Made by a program: the position numbers and the translations under genes
Notes under the pieces: model-generated
Seen by the model: only the letters and a program-made list of their open reading frames with translations
Database searches by the model: none
Told to the model about the DNA's origin: nothing
Shown here: positions 24,116 to 34,874 of the stretch, piece after piece
Position numbering within the stretch: the first letter of the stretch is position 1
Layout: every line of letters begins with the position of its first letter
Source: Allosphingosinicella deserti
GTDB taxonomy: Bacteria; Pseudomonadota; Alphaproteobacteria; Sphingomonadales; Sphingomonadaceae
Direction: 5' to 3'
Length of the DNA: 64,000 bases
Assembly: GCF_003012735.1 (NCBI RefSeq)
Contig: NZ_PXYI01000002.1
Location: 62,001-126,000 of the forward strand

Positions 24116-25390
24116 ATGAACAGGAATCAGGATGAAGTCGCGGGCCTGCCCGCCCGCCGGGCTGCATTGCGCCTGCTCGATGCAGTGCTGCGCAAGGGCC
24201 TGCCGCTCGAGGCGGCGCTCGATGTTGCCGCACGCGATCTCGAGCGCGCGGATGATCGCGGCTTCGCCCATGCCATCGCTGCCGAGACGCTGCGGCGGCT
24301 GACCGATCTCGACGGCCTGATCGACAGCGCCACCAAGCGACCGCTGCCCGACGACGCCAAGGCGCGCTTCGCGCTCCGCATCGCCCTGGTCCAGGCGCTC
24401 GCTCTCGACACGCCGCCGCATGCGGCGATCGCCACCGTGCTGCCGCTCGTGGACGGTGGCCCGAGGAAGCTGGTCCACGGCGTGTTCGGCACCTTGATGC
24501 GCAGCGGCGCAACTTTGGCCAGCCCGCCCTCGCTGCCGCCGCCGGTCGCCGCACGTTGGGAACGGCATTGGGGTGCGGATGTCGTCGTAGAAGCGGAAAA
24601 GCTGCTTGCAGCGCCGCCTCCGCTCGACCTGATCTTCCGGCGCGGTGCGGAGCTTCCGGCCGACTTGGAGGGGACAAGCCTGCTTCCCGGCCATCTTCGG
24701 CTGCCCGGCCGCACCGCGGTCGTCGGGTTGACCGGTTATGGCGAGGGCGGATGGTGGGTCCAGGACGTGGCCGCATCGCTGCCAGCGCGTCTGCTCGGCG
24801 CCGGCGAAGGCCGCACCGCACTCGATCTGTGTGCGGCGCCCGGCGGAAAGACGATGCAGCTGGCCTCCGCCGGTTTCGCCGTCACCGCCGTCGATTCTTC
24901 GGAAAGTCGTCTCACGCGACTTTCGGAGAATCTGGCGCGAACCCACCTCGATGCCAAGATCGTTGTGGCCGATCTCCTGAAATGGAGCCCGCCCGAGAAG
25001 GCCGATGCGATCCTGCTCGACGCACCCTGCTCGGCCACCGGAATCTACCGGCGCCACCCCGATGTCCTCTATCGGGTTCGTCCCAAGGCAATTGCTGAGC
25101 TCGCCGAGGTGCAGGCGAAAATGCTCGAACGGATCGCCGGGTGGCTGAAACCCGGCGGCCTGCTCGTTTATTCGGTTTGCTCGCTTGAGCCCGAGGAAGG
25201 CGAGCAGGTAGTCGATAGCTTCTTGCAGGGGCGGCGCGACTATGAAGCGGCCCATCTCACCGCAGGTGAGCTGCCTGCTTCCGTTCCGGTCGAGGGCAAT
25301 CGGATCCGCATCCTGCCAGGCCAGTTCGGCGACGCCGGCGGCGCCGACGGCTTCTTTGTTGCCCGATTCCGGCGCACCGCGGCGGATTGA
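24116..25390 (+). CDS. rsmB: RsmB/NOP family 16S rRNA m5C methyltransferase
   Basis: The 424-residue protein has an N-terminal NusB-like helical domain (about 10-140) and a C-terminal SAM-dependent methyltransferase. LDLCAAPGGKTMQLA is the SAM motif, DAPCSATGIYRRHPD carries the motif IV cysteine, and VYSVCSLEPEEGE the catalytic motif VI cysteine. This architecture matches RsmB (m5C967). An upstream ATG at 24077 is possible, but the start at 24116 better fits the family. Confidence 0.9.
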   Translation: MNRNQDEVAGLPARRAALRLLDAVLRKGLPLEAALDVAARDLERADDRGFAHAIAAETLRRLTDLDGLIDSATKRPLPDDAKARFALRIALVQALALDTPPHAAIATVLPLVDGGPRKLVHGVFGTLMRSGATLASPPSLPPPVAARWERHWGADVVVEAEKLLAAPPPLDLIFRRGAELPADLEGTSLLPGHLRLPGRTAVVGLTGYGEGGWWVQDVAASLPARLLGAGEGRTALDLCAAPGGKTMQLASAGFAVTAVDSSESRLTRLSENLARTHLDAKIVVADLLKWSPPEKADAILLDAPCSATGIYRRHPDVLYRVRPKAIAELAEVQAKMLERIAGWLKPGGLLVYSVCSLEPEEGEQVVDSFLQGRRDYEAAHLTAGELPASVPVEGNRIRILPGQFGDAGGADGFFVARFRRTAAD

Positions 25391-25438
25391 GCGTCGGGTT
25401 CCTTGTGCGTCGGCGCGCCCCGGTCTATCGGATCGGGC

Positions 25439-26098
25439 GTGCAGCAGCCCGTCCGTATCTCGCCCTCGATCCTTTCCGCCGACTTCGCAAAGCTCGGAGA
25501 GGAGGTGCGCGCGATCGATGAAGCGGGCGCCGACTGGATCCATGTCGACGTGATGGACGGGCATTTCGTGCCCAACCTCACCATCGGCCCGGCCGTGGTC
25601 AAAGCGCTACGACCGCACACGGCCAAGCCGTTCGACGTTCATCTCATGATCTCGCCGGTGGACCATTTCCTGGATGCATTCGCGGAAGCCGGGGCCGACA
25701 TCATCACCGTTCACCCCGAAGCAGGGCCGCACCTCCACCGGACGATCCAGCGGATCAAGGCGCTGGGCAAGCGCGCCGGCGTGTCGCTCAATCCTGCCAC
25801 CCCTGCGAAGATGCTCGATTACGTGCTCGAGGAGATCGACCTCGTGCTGGTGATGAGCGTCAATCCGGGCTTCGGCGGCCAGAGTTTCATTTCCTCGCAG
25901 CTCCGCAAGATCGAGGCGATCCGCAAGCAGATCGACAAGCTCGGCAAGCCGATCGACCTGGAGGTCGACGGCGGCGTCGATGCCAATACGTGCCGCCAGG
26001 CGATCGATGCCGGTGCCGACGTCCTCGTCGCGGGGACGGCCACTTTCCGTGGGGGACCGGAACGCTATGCGGAGAATATCGGGATCCTGAGGGGATGA
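25439..26098 (+). CDS. rpe: Ribulose-phosphate 3-epimerase
   Basis: The 219-residue TIM-barrel enzyme has [17 protein letters not shown] at the N terminus, [29 protein letters not shown] and LEVDGGV. It interconverts ribulose 5-phosphate and xylulose 5-phosphate. The GTG at 25439 puts SPSILSADF at the usual position; an upstream ATG at 25403 would add 12 atypical residues. The stop overlaps the heparinase-like gene in ATGA. Confidence 0.94.
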   Translation: MQQPVRISPSILSADFAKLGEEVRAIDEAGADWIHVDVMDGHFVPNLTIGPAVVKALRPHTAKPFDVHLMISPVDHFLDAFAEAGADIITVHPEAGPHLHRTIQRIKALGKRAGVSLNPATPAKMLDYVLEEIDLVLVMSVNPGFGGQSFISSQLRKIEAIRKQIDKLGKPIDLEVDGGVDANTCRQAIDAGADVLVAGTATFRGGPERYAENIGILRG

Positions 26099-27834
26099 TC
26101 GGGCGCGGCGACTCCGACCCGTCGGGGCGCGAAGACGGCATCAGCGAGGGCAAAAGGCTGATCCGAGCCGGCCATGATCGCGGCGTGTCGCTTGCCGAGC
26201 GACTGTCCTGGCGCTTTCACCGCCTGTCGTGGCGCACGCCCTTCCAGAGCTTTCGGCTGCGCGGACGCTATCCGCTCAAGCTGCTCGCCGTTCCGAAGGA
26301 CCCCGTCGCCGGCGACAAGGCCGCCGGCGAGGCGATCCTGCAGGGCCATTTCGCGCATCGCGGCGGGACCATCGCGGTCGACACTGCCGAGTTCTCGGAT
26401 CCGCGCCTGCCCGGCGATTTTTCCGATTATCTGCAAAGCTTCGAATGGCTGCGCGATCTCGCGGCGGCGGCGACCCGCGAGCGTGCCGCCAAGGTCGCGG
26501 AGAAGGGCCTCCAGAAGTGGCTTGCCACGTACGCCCACAGTCCGAGCGAACGCGCCTGGCGCGCCGACCTGTGGGGTCGGCGTATCCTGTTCTGGGCCGC
26601 TTATGCGCCCTATATCCTCTCCAGCCGCGATGCCGAATATCGCGCGGTGGTGCTGAAGACGCTGGTGCGCGGCGCGCAGCATCTCGATCGTATCGCGGAC
26701 AAGGCGCCGCCGGGACTTGTCCGGATCACCGCCTGGGCGGGGATCATCACGGTCGCTCTCGTCGTCCAAGGCAGCTCGGCCGGCCTCAGCAAGGGCGAGG
26801 CGGGCTTGCTTCGGGCGCTCACCTCCGGCCTGCATGACGACGGCGGCCTGGTCAGCCGTTCACCCGCGGAGCAGCTCGCGCTCGTGGAGCTGCTCAGCCA
26901 GCTTCGCGCAGTTTATTACGCCGGCGATCACGACATGCCGGAGTTGCTCGCCGATGCGCTTGAAGCTGCCGTGAGCGCATTGCTCGGCGTCACACTCGGC
27001 GACGAGGCGCTATCAAGCTGGCAGAGCGGGAACCGGATGTCGCGGCGCCGGGTCGCGGCGGCAGTCGAAGGCTCGGGTGTGCGTGCGCGGCCGCTCGGTC
27101 AGTCGCGCGGCTGGGGCTATCAGCGGCTCGAGGCGAAGCAGACGATTGTCATTTTCGACGCCGCTCCGCCGCCGCCTGGCCGCAGCTTCAGTGGCGCCTG
27201 CGCCTCGACCCTTGCCTTCGAGCTTTGCGAGGGGCCGAACCGCCTCGTCGTCAACTGCGGCGGAGTCGGACCGGCCACCGGCGCGCTTCCGGCGGAGCTG
27301 CTTGCAGCGCTGCGCACCACTGCCGCGCATTCGACGCTTACCCTCGGCGATCGCAACTCCACCGCCATCCACGAGGACGGAACCCTCGGCAAGGGTGTCA
27401 CCCAGGTCGAAATCTCGCGCGACGAGAGCAACGGCGTCATCGCTGTGGAGGCGAGCCATGACGGGTATGTCCGGCGCTTCGGCCTCGTTCACCAGCGCAC
27501 CTTGATCCTCAGCCCGGACGGCAAGGAATTGAGCGGGGAGGACAATCTCCGCCAGGAAGGCCGCAAGCGCCGCGGCGAGGAGATTCCGTTCGCCGTCCGC
27601 TTCCACCTTGCCCCTGCGGTCGAGGCCGCGACGACGGCCGACGGCCAGGGCGCGCTCCTGCGCATCCGCGGTGCGACGGTGTGGCAATTCCGCTGCCGGG
27701 GCGGCCGGCTCGCCATCGAAGACAGTATCTGGATCGACGGGGATGCCAAGGCGCATGCCAGCCTTCAGCTCGTCATATCCGGCGACATGCGGCCCGAGGG
27801 AACGTCCATCGCCTGGACGCTCAAGCGGGCCTGA
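26095..27834 (+). CDS. Heparinase II/III family protein
   Basis: The 579-residue protein has a helical alpha/alpha-toroid N-terminal half (about 40-330) and a heparinase II/III-like beta-sandwich C-terminal half with [26 protein letters not shown] and the HDGY turn. The family cleaves uronic-acid polysaccharides, but this alphaproteobacterial branch sits with housekeeping genes and lacks a clear signal peptide, so its substrate is uncertain. It overlaps rpe by four bases and precedes purH by 23. Confidence 0.82.
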   Translation: MIGRGDSDPSGREDGISEGKRLIRAGHDRGVSLAERLSWRFHRLSWRTPFQSFRLRGRYPLKLLAVPKDPVAGDKAAGEAILQGHFAHRGGTIAVDTAEFSDPRLPGDFSDYLQSFEWLRDLAAAATRERAAKVAEKGLQKWLATYAHSPSERAWRADLWGRRILFWAAYAPYILSSRDAEYRAVVLKTLVRGAQHLDRIADKAPPGLVRITAWAGIITVALVVQGSSAGLSKGEAGLLRALTSGLHDDGGLVSRSPAEQLALVELLSQLRAVYYAGDHDMPELLADALEAAVSALLGVTLGDEALSSWQSGNRMSRRRVAAAVEGSGVRARPLGQSRGWGYQRLEAKQTIVIFDAAPPPPGRSFSGACASTLAFELCEGPNRLVVNCGGVGPATGALPAELLAALRTTAAHSTLTLGDRNSTAIHEDGTLGKGVTQVEISRDESNGVIAVEASHDGYVRRFGLVHQRTLILSPDGKELSGEDNLRQEGRKRRGEEIPFAVRFHLAPAVEAATTADGQGALLRIRGATVWQFRCRGGRLAIEDSIWIDGDAKAHASLQLVISGDMRPEGTSIAWTLKRA

Positions 27835-27857
27835 TCCAAAAATCTGAGGAGTAGTTC

Positions 27858-29450
27858 GTGAAAGACCAGGTGAAAGTCACCCGCGCCTTGCTGTCCGTTT
27901 CGGACAAGACCGGCCTGACGGAGCTTGCCCATGTCCTTGCCCGTCACGGCGTCGAGCTGGTCTCGACCGGCGGGACCGCGAAGGCTATCCGGGAGGCGGG
28001 TCTGGCGGTGAAGGATGTGTCCGAGCTCACCGGCTTTCCCGAGATGATGGACGGCCGGGTCAAGACCCTGCACCCCAGGGTTCATGGCGGGCTGCTCGCC
28101 GTCCGGGACGATCTCGAACATGTTGCCGCCATGGACGCACACGAAATCGGCGCGATCGATCTCGTCATCGTCAATCTCTACCCGTTCGCACAGACGGTCG
28201 CCCGCGGTGCCGAGCGCGACGAGATCATCGAGAACATCGATATCGGCGGTCCGTCGATGGTGCGCTCGGCCGCCAAGAACCATGCCTATGTCGCGATCGT
28301 CACGGATCCCGGCGACTATGGAGAACTCACCCGCGCGCTCGACGAGAATGACGGCGCGACTGGCCTCGCCTTCCGCAAATATCTGGCTGCAAAGGCATTC
28401 GCCGCGACCGCTGCCTACGATTCGATGATTGCTCAATGGTTCGCCTTCGCCGACCAGGGCCAGGCTTTCCCCGATGTCCTGCCGGTCACGATGCGCCGCG
28501 GCGACACGCTGCGTTACGGCGAGAACCCGCATCAGCAGGCGGCGCTGTATCTGCCGGTCGGTCCGCACAGCCGCGGCATTGCCCAGGCCGAGCAGGTCCA
28601 GGGCAAGGAATTGAGCTACAACAATTTCAACGATGCCGATGCCGCACTGGAACTGGTCGGTGAATTCCGTGATCGGGGACCAGCCTGCGTGATCGTGAAG
28701 CATGCCAATCCCTGCGGCGTCGCCACCGGCGCTTCGCTGCTCGAAGCCTATCGGGCGGCGCTTGCCTGCGATTCGGTGTCGGCCTTCGGCGGTATCGTTG
28801 CGCTGAACGCCCCGCTCACCCGCGAGGCGGCGGAAGCGATCACCTCGATCTTCACCGAGGTGGTGATCGCTCCGGACGCGGACGAGGCCGCGCGCGAGGT
28901 GTTCGCCCGCAAGAAGAATCTGCGCCTGCTGCTCACCGGCGCGCTCTCGGATCCGCATCGACCGGGACTGATGCTGAAGTCGATCGCCGGCGGCTACCTG
29001 CTCCAGTCCCGTGACAACGGCCGGGTCGATCAGGATGCGCTCAAGGTCGTGACCAGGCGCGCACCCACCGAGCGCGAGCTTGCCGATTGCCTGTTCGCCT
29101 GGACGGTTGCCAAGCACGTCAAGTCGAACGCGATCGTTTACGCGAAGGACGGCGCCACCGCCGGGATCGGTGCCGGCCAGATGAACCGCCTCGAATCGGC
29201 GCGGATCGCTGCCTGGAAGGCAAAGGATGCGGCCGAGCGCGCGAACTGGGCGGAGCCGAAGACGATCGGATCGGCAGTGGCGTCCGACGCCTTCTTTCCC
29301 TTCGCCGACGGACTGCTCGCAGCCGTCGAGGCCGGCGCGACCGCGGTGATTCAGCCCGGCGGCTCGATCCGCGACGAGGAAGTCATTGCCGCCGCTGACG
29401 AAGCGGGACTGGCGATGGTGTTTACCGGCATGCGCCACTTCCGCCATTGA
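27858..29450 (+). CDS. purH: Bifunctional IMP cyclohydrolase/AICAR formyltransferase
   Basis: The 530-residue protein has an N-terminal MGS-like cyclohydrolase domain (about 1-195; [10 protein letters not shown] and [11 protein letters not shown]) and a C-terminal AICAR transformylase domain (about 200-530) with [10 protein letters not shown], the K-H-A-N-P-C-G motif and [10 protein letters not shown]. It carries out the last two steps of IMP synthesis. GTG at 27858 follows GAGGAG; alternatives upstream are lacking. Confidence 0.95.
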   Translation: MKDQVKVTRALLSVSDKTGLTELAHVLARHGVELVSTGGTAKAIREAGLAVKDVSELTGFPEMMDGRVKTLHPRVHGGLLAVRDDLEHVAAMDAHEIGAIDLVIVNLYPFAQTVARGAERDEIIENIDIGGPSMVRSAAKNHAYVAIVTDPGDYGELTRALDENDGATGLAFRKYLAAKAFAATAAYDSMIAQWFAFADQGQAFPDVLPVTMRRGDTLRYGENPHQQAALYLPVGPHSRGIAQAEQVQGKELSYNNFNDADAALELVGEFRDRGPACVIVKHANPCGVATGASLLEAYRAALACDSVSAFGGIVALNAPLTREAAEAITSIFTEVVIAPDADEAAREVFARKKNLRLLLTGALSDPHRPGLMLKSIAGGYLLQSRDNGRVDQDALKVVTRRAPTERELADCLFAWTVAKHVKSNAIVYAKDGATAGIGAGQMNRLESARIAAWKAKDAAERANWAEPKTIGSAVASDAFFPFADGLLAAVEAGATAVIQPGGSIRDEEVIAAADEAGLAMVFTGMRHFRH

Positions 29451-29457
29451 GACCTGC

Positions 29458-29484
29458 TCCTCCTCGAGCCCCGCTCGGGGAGGA
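29458..29484. terminator. Hairpin between convergent purH and flippase genes
   Basis: A 12-bp stem with one G-U wobble (TCCTCCTCGAGC with GCTCGGGGAGGA) and a 3-base loop fills the 37-base convergent gap. There is no T-run, so it is a terminator-like hairpin acting on both strands at most. Confidence 0.5.
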
Positions 29485-29487
29485 TGC

Positions 29488-31035
29488 TCACCGCATGGGC
29501 GGCTCGGCGCCCGGGGGTGTGACGCCGAGCGGTGTCGGCAGCTCGGGCTCTTCGCCTTTCTTCATCCGGAACAGCACCCGATCCTCGTGGGTGAAGCCGC
29601 GTTTCCAGACGATGGCGCCGAAGGTGACGAGGATCGCCGGCACGCCCAAGGCGAGTTCCACCCATTCGAGCGACGGCGGCAGCCAGGTGAAGAATGCGCC
29701 GACCACGATCGCGCCGGCGGCGGCCCAGATCAGCGGCCAGCGCCAGCCCTGAACCGGCGCTTCGAGCAGACGGCCGAGCAAGCGCGATTTCAGGATCGAT
29801 GACAGTCCAAGCGCGAGGCAGAGCGACAAGGCCGCACCGGCGGCCTGCCAGGTTTGCGGCCAGCCGAGCGACCGCATGGCCGTGATCACGGCGATGGTCA
29901 GCACCGCCTGCGTGACGATCATCAGCAGCGAAATCATCAGGTTGCGGTGGCGCGCGACATAGACCAGGGCCGCTTCGGAGACGGCCGCAGTGGCAGCGAT
30001 CACTTCAGCCGCAAGCAGAAAGGCGAGCGCTCCCGTGCCGCCGACGAATTCCCTGCCGACCAGTCCCATCACTGCTTCGCCGGGGAGCGCAAGTGCCAGT
30101 GCCACGCCGGCTTGAGCGGCGATTACCCAGAAGCCGACCTGTCGCACCTGCTTGGCGACCGCCTTGTGGTCGCCCTCGGCAAGGCGCTGGGTGATCACCG
30201 GAGCGAGGATCGGATCGAAGCTGGTCTTCAGTTTCTGCGGCAGCGAGGCGACCTGCTGAGCGACATAATAGACCCCGACGAAATAGGGCGCGACGAACAG
30301 ACCGAGAATGGCGATGTCGAGGCGGCGCGAGCCCCATTCGATCGCGTCGGCGGCAGCGAGCGGGACGTTCTTGCGGGCGACCAGTAGCAGCTGCGCCGGG
30401 TTCGGCTTCCAGCCGCGCGGCAATCCGTAGCTCTTGTAGAGCGGGATCAGCGCCGCAATCAGGGCGCCGGTGACCGAGCACACATAAGCGAAGATGAGGC
30501 CGTCGCGGGACGACACGAAATAGAGCAGGCCGGCGCCGATGCTGATCGTCCACGGCTCTACGATCGCACGCGCCGTGACGGTCGCGCGGATGTTGCGGCG
30601 ATAGGCGAGCGCGGCCAGCGCGATATCGGTGCCGGCGATCGCGAAGATGACCAGCGGCAGCAGCCATTCCGCGCCGTACATCTCCCCGGTCGGGAACATC
30701 GCCTTGGGGAAGAACATGAGGATGATCGTGGCGACACCGGATGCGATTAGCCCCGCCAGGATCGCGTCCATGACGATGCACGAATGGGGCTGATCGGTCG
30801 TCGACAATTGCTGGGCCAAGCCGCGCTTCAGCCCCAAAGTGGCGAGCTGCGCTGCGAATTCGATGACGATCACCGCATAAGCGAAACGGCCGAGCAGTTC
30901 CGGGCCGTAGAGGCGGCCCGCGATGAACAGGAACGGGAGCCGCGCCGCGAGGCGCAGCAGGAAACCGAAGAAATTGGTTCGCCCACCCCGGGCGAGAGCA
31001 GCGATGTCCTCGCCGTCACCGGGCGGGTTCGTCAA
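29488..31035 (-). CDS. Wzx-like polysaccharide flippase / lipopolysaccharide biosynthesis protein
   Basis: The 515-residue protein has about 12-14 membrane helices starting near residue 25, in the pattern of MOP-superfamily polysaccharide transporters; [33 protein letters not shown] is the N-terminal block of that family. It would flip lipid-linked polysaccharide across the inner membrane. The start is a TTG at 31035 overlapping the polA stop as TTGA; an in-frame upstream ATG at 31245 lies deep in polA and is rejected. The cargo is unknown, with no glycosyltransferases nearby. Confidence 0.8.
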   Translation of the reverse strand: MTNPPGDGEDIAALARGGRTNFFGFLLRLAARLPFLFIAGRLYGPELLGRFAYAVIVIEFAAQLATLGLKRGLAQQLSTTDQPHSCIVMDAILAGLIASGVATIILMFFPKAMFPTGEMYGAEWLLPLVIFAIAGTDIALAALAYRRNIRATVTARAIVEPWTISIGAGLLYFVSSRDGLIFAYVCSVTGALIAALIPLYKSYGLPRGWKPNPAQLLLVARKNVPLAAADAIEWGSRRLDIAILGLFVAPYFVGVYYVAQQVASLPQKLKTSFDPILAPVITQRLAEGDHKAVAKQVRQVGFWVIAAQAGVALALALPGEAVMGLVGREFVGGTGALAFLLAAEVIAATAAVSEAALVYVARHRNLMISLLMIVTQAVLTIAVITAMRSLGWPQTWQAAGAALSLCLALGLSSILKSRLLGRLLEAPVQGWRWPLIWAAAGAIVVGAFFTWLPPSLEWVELALGVPAILVTFGAIVWKRGFTHEDRVLFRMKKGEEPELPTPLGVTPPGAEPPMR

Positions 31036-33815
31036 TGCGCGGCGCCCCAATTCGGCCCGGTGCCGATCTCCACGCCAAGCGGAACGCTGAGCGTCACCGC
31101 CGGCTCGGCCGCGCGCTCCATGACGTCGCGGATGACCATGCTGGCGCGCTCGACATCCGCTTCCGGCACTTCGAAGACCAGTTCGTCGTGCACCTGCATC
31201 AGCATCCTCACCGCGCCCAGGCCTTCCGCTTCCAGCCGCGGGCACATGCGCACCATCGCACGCTTGATGATGTCGGCGCTGGTGCCCTGGATCGGCGCGT
31301 TGATCGCGGCGCGCTCGGCGCCCTGGCGCTCGCCCTGATTCTTGGCGCGGATCGACGGAAAGTGGGTCTTGCGGCCGAACAGGGTGGTGGTGAAGCCGGT
31401 CTCGCGCACCTTGCCAAGCGTGTCGGCGATGTAATTCTGGATCCCGGGGAAACGTTCGAAATAGCGGTCAATCATCGCTTGCGCTTCCTCGGCGGTGATC
31501 GACAGCCGGCCCGCCAAACCCCAGCGGGAGATCCCGTAGAGTATAGCGAAATTGATCGTCTTCGCGCTGGCGCGGGTGTCCCGGGTAACTTCGCCGAACA
31601 GCTCCTGCGCGGTCAGGCTGTGAATGTCGTCGCCGCGCGCGAACGCGTCGCGAAGCTGCGGCACGTCCGCCATGTGGGCAGCAAGCCGCAGCTCGATCTG
31701 GCTGTAATCGGCGGCAAGGATGACGTGGCCCGGCTCGGCCACGAACGCATCGCGGATGCGCCGGCCGATCTCGCTGCGGATCGGAATATTCTGCAGATTG
31801 GGATCGGTCGACGAAAGACGGCCGGTCTGCGCGCCCGACAGCGAGTAAGAGGTGTGAACCCGTCCGGTCTCGCTGTTGATCTGCTGCTGGAGCGCGTCGG
31901 TGTAGGTGGACTTGAGCTTGCTGAGCTGCCGCCACTCGAGGATCATCGCGGCGATCGGAACGCCCTCGCGCGACAGACGCTCGAGCTCGTTGACGTCGGT
32001 CGACCATGTGCCGGACTTGCCCTTGCGTCCGCCCTTGAGGCCCATGCGGTTGAACAGAACGTCGCCCAATTGCTGCGGGCTGCCGATGGTGAAGGTGCAG
32101 CCGGCCTCGGAACAGATTTGCTGCTCCAGCTCGGCGATCTGATTGGAAAATTCGTGGCTGAGCCGGATGAGCTCCTCCCGGTTGACCTTGACTCCTTCCC
32201 GCTCCATCCGCGCGACAACCGGCACCAGCGGCCGATCGACCATTTCGTAGACCTTGGTCACCCGCTCATGCGGCATGCGCGCCTTGAAGCGGCGCCACAG
32301 CCGGAGGGTGACGTCGGCATCCTCGGCGGCATATTCGGTAGCCCGGTCGAGCGGCACCTCGTTGAACTTGATCTGCTTCTGCCCCGATCCGCACACGTCC
32401 TTGTAGGCGATGCAATCGTGATCGAGATGCTTCTTGGCGAGATCGTCCATCGCATGGCTGTTGAGGCCGCCGGCATCGAGATTGAAGCTCATGACGAGGC
32501 TGTCGTCGATCGGCGCGACCTTGATCCCGCGGCGATCGAACACGATCCAGTCGAACTTGAAATTGTGGCCGATCTTCAGTGTCGCCGGATCCTCCAGCAA
32601 TGGCTTCAGCCGAGCGAGAACGAGGTCGGCGGCAAGCTGCGGCGGGCGCTCGGAGAGCAGATCGTGACCGCCATGTTCGAGAGGGATGTAACAGGCCTTG
32701 TTGCACTCGGTCGCGAGACTGATTCCGACCAGTTTGGCAGTGACGCAGTCATAGCCGTTGGTTTCGGTGTCGAGCGCGATGAAGCCGTTGGCGAAGCCTT
32801 CCGCGATCCAGCGGTCGAGCGCCTCTTCGGTGGTCACCGTCTCGTAGAGGGATCGGTCGATCTTGGGTTCCGGGCGAACCTCTCTTTGGGTCGGGGTGGC
32901 GCCGGGTGCGGTCGCGGCTGCCGAGGAGACGCCGCCGGAGCGGGTCGATCCGGTGCCGTCGAGCCGCGCGATCAGCGCGCGGAAGCCGTGTTCCTCCAGG
33001 AACGCACGCAACGGCTCGGGCGGAATCCCCTTCATCTCGAGCGACTCGAGCGGCTCCGGGAGCGGTGAGTCGCAGACCAGGGTGACGAGGTGGCGGGACA
33101 GCCGGGCGCTGTCCGCATGCTCGATCAGGTTCTGCTTCAGCTTCGGCTTCTTGATCGCCTCGGCATTGGCGAGAACGGATTCAAGATCGCCATAATCCTG
33201 GATCAGCTGGGCGGCGGTCTTCGGCCCGATCCCGGGCACGCCCGGCACATTGTCGACGCTGTCGCCCATCAGCGCCAGCACGTCGCCCAATTTCTCCGGC
33301 GGCACGCCGAACTTCTCGATCACGTAGTCGCGGCCGAGCTTGCGGTCGTTCATCGTGTCGTAGAGGTCGAGGCGGCCGTCCTCGATCAGCTGCATCAAAT
33401 CCTTGTCGGACGAGACGATCGTCACTTTCCAGTCGGCCGCGAGCGCGGCTTTGGCGTAGCAGGCGATGATGTCGTCGGCCTCCAGCCCGTCTTCCTCGAT
33501 GCACGGCAGCGAGAAGGCGCGGGTGGCGTCACGGATCAGCGGGAATTGCGGGACGAGGTCGGGCGGCGGCGGCGGCCTGTGCGCCTTGTACTGATCGTAG
33601 ACGTCGTTGCGGAACGTCTTCGATCCGGCATCGAAGATCACTGCGAGATGGGTCGGCCCTTCCTCCTTGTGGAGGCTCTCGGCGAGCTTCCACAGCATCG
33701 TCGTGTAGCCGTAGACGGCGCCGACATTGAGGCCGTGCCGATTGGTGAGCGGCGGCAGCCGGTGATAGGCGCGGAAGATGTAGCTCGAGCCGTCGACGAG
33801 ATAGAGATGAGGCAT
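31032..33815 (-). CDS. polA: DNA polymerase I
   Basis: The 927-residue protein has all three PolA domains: N-terminal 5'-3' exonuclease (YLVDGSSYIFRAYH at the start, later GDSVDNVPGVPGIGPKTA), a 3'-5' exonuclease with intact DTETNG, and the polymerase domain with ADYSQIELRLAAH, the O-helix RxxxKTINFAILYG-like segment, and VHDELVFEVP near the C terminus. It processes Okazaki fragments and repair gaps. Start and length are typical. Confidence 0.97.
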   Translation of the reverse strand: MPHLYLVDGSSYIFRAYHRLPPLTNRHGLNVGAVYGYTTMLWKLAESLHKEEGPTHLAVIFDAGSKTFRNDVYDQYKAHRPPPPPDLVPQFPLIRDATRAFSLPCIEEDGLEADDIIACYAKAALAADWKVTIVSSDKDLMQLIEDGRLDLYDTMNDRKLGRDYVIEKFGVPPEKLGDVLALMGDSVDNVPGVPGIGPKTAAQLIQDYGDLESVLANAEAIKKPKLKQNLIEHADSARLSRHLVTLVCDSPLPEPLESLEMKGIPPEPLRAFLEEHGFRALIARLDGTGSTRSGGVSSAAATAPGATPTQREVRPEPKIDRSLYETVTTEEALDRWIAEGFANGFIALDTETNGYDCVTAKLVGISLATECNKACYIPLEHGGHDLLSERPPQLAADLVLARLKPLLEDPATLKIGHNFKFDWIVFDRRGIKVAPIDDSLVMSFNLDAGGLNSHAMDDLAKKHLDHDCIAYKDVCGSGQKQIKFNEVPLDRATEYAAEDADVTLRLWRRFKARMPHERVTKVYEMVDRPLVPVVARMEREGVKVNREELIRLSHEFSNQIAELEQQICSEAGCTFTIGSPQQLGDVLFNRMGLKGGRKGKSGTWSTDVNELERLSREGVPIAAMILEWRQLSKLKSTYTDALQQQINSETGRVHTSYSLSGAQTGRLSSTDPNLQNIPIRSEIGRRIRDAFVAEPGHVILAADYSQIELRLAAHMADVPQLRDAFARGDDIHSLTAQELFGEVTRDTRASAKTINFAILYGISRWGLAGRLSITAEEAQAMIDRYFERFPGIQNYIADTLGKVRETGFTTTLFGRKTHFPSIRAKNQGERQGAERAAINAPIQGTSADIIKRAMVRMCPRLEAEGLGAVRMLMQVHDELVFEVPEADVERASMVIRDVMERAAEPAVTLSVPLGVEIGTGPNWGAAH

Positions 33816-33983
33816 CGGACGGCTCTAAAGCCTGATCCCCCGAGGTGGAAGCGCTTTGCGCTTGCGCGGCTCCGAGGCTCTGTCCGGACGTGGCGGTGTT
33901 CGCCGCGGATATGCCGCGCAACCGGACCGATCCTGAGCCTGATTGTGATCTTCCGTTAATCGTGCCAGCGCTAATCCGACTTC

Positions 33984-34832
33984 ATGAATCGTCGCGCCTT
34001 TCTTGGATCCTGCCTTGCGCTTGCGGCTGCGGCAATGCTTTCTGTGCCGGCGTCCGCCGTGACGTTTGAGCCCAGCAGGATCTCGGTCAGCGTGCGCGGC
34101 ACCGGACCGGATGTCGTGTTGATTCACGGGCTGGCCGCGAGCCGGGGGGTTTGGGGCGGGACGGTCGCCGCCGTGCCCGGCTATCGCTATCATCTCGTGC
34201 AGATCGCCGGTTTCGCGGGCGCCCCGGTCGGCGGCAATGCCCGTGGCAGCGTGGCGTCGGGCGTTGCCGACGAGATTGCGCGCTACATCCACGCGAACGG
34301 CCTCAAGCGGCCGGCGGTAATCGGCCATTCGATGGGCGGCACGATCGCCCTGATGCTGGCAGCACGCTATCCGGATCTTGCCGGCAGAGTGATGGTCGTC
34401 GATATGGTGCCAGCCCCGGCCCGGGCCGCCGGCCTGTCGCGCTGGATCGCGCAGCCGATCGCCCGCTTCGTCGGCCGTGAAGTTGTTGGTGCCGATCGTC
34501 TCCGCGGCGCGCTCCAGTCGGTGGTCGGCCGTTTCGGGAGCGCAAACTGGCTTGCCACCAACAGCGACGGCGGTGTCGTCGGCCGCTCGGTCGAGGAATT
34601 GATGGCGACCGATCTCACCCCGGATCTGCCGCGGATCCGCGCGCCGCTGACCGTGGTCTACGCCTGCCCCGATCCGCTCAAATTCACCCGGCCGCGGCTC
34701 GACCGTTTCTATGCGGCTGCCTACGCCCGCCGGCCGGGAACCCGGCTCGTCCCGATCGCCCGCAGCGGACATATGATCATGTTCGACCAGCCGGCGGCAT
34801 TCCGCGCCGAGGTGAAGCGCTTCCTCGCCTGA
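33984..34832 (+). CDS. Exported alpha/beta hydrolase (copy 1 of a tandem pair)
   Basis: The 282-residue protein starts MNRRAFLGS with a hydrophobic run to about 25, a Tat- or Sec-type signal. The alpha/beta-hydrolase core has the oxyanion HG at 48-49 (LIHGLAAS), nucleophile S116 in GHSMGG, and a catalytic histidine in SGHMIMFDQP near 262. Substrate unknown (esterase or lactonase-like). The adjacent gene 42 bases downstream encodes a paralogue with the same shared blocks GYRYHLVQ, GFAG and GNARG. Divergent from polA. Confidence 0.82.
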   Translation: MNRRAFLGSCLALAAAAMLSVPASAVTFEPSRISVSVRGTGPDVVLIHGLAASRGVWGGTVAAVPGYRYHLVQIAGFAGAPVGGNARGSVASGVADEIARYIHANGLKRPAVIGHSMGGTIALMLAARYPDLAGRVMVVDMVPAPARAAGLSRWIAQPIARFVGREVVGADRLRGALQSVVGRFGSANWLATNSDGGVVGRSVEELMATDLTPDLPRIRAPLTVVYACPDPLKFTRPRLDRFYAAAYARRPGTRLVPIARSGHMIMFDQPAAFRAEVKRFLA

Positions 34833-34874
34833 CAAGTCAGCCACGGTTCAACCGCTCCGCGTTAGGTCCATCCT

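Noticed and set aside
31035-33068. 677-codon plus-strand open frame opposite polA
   Set aside because: polA on the minus strand is full length with all catalytic motifs.
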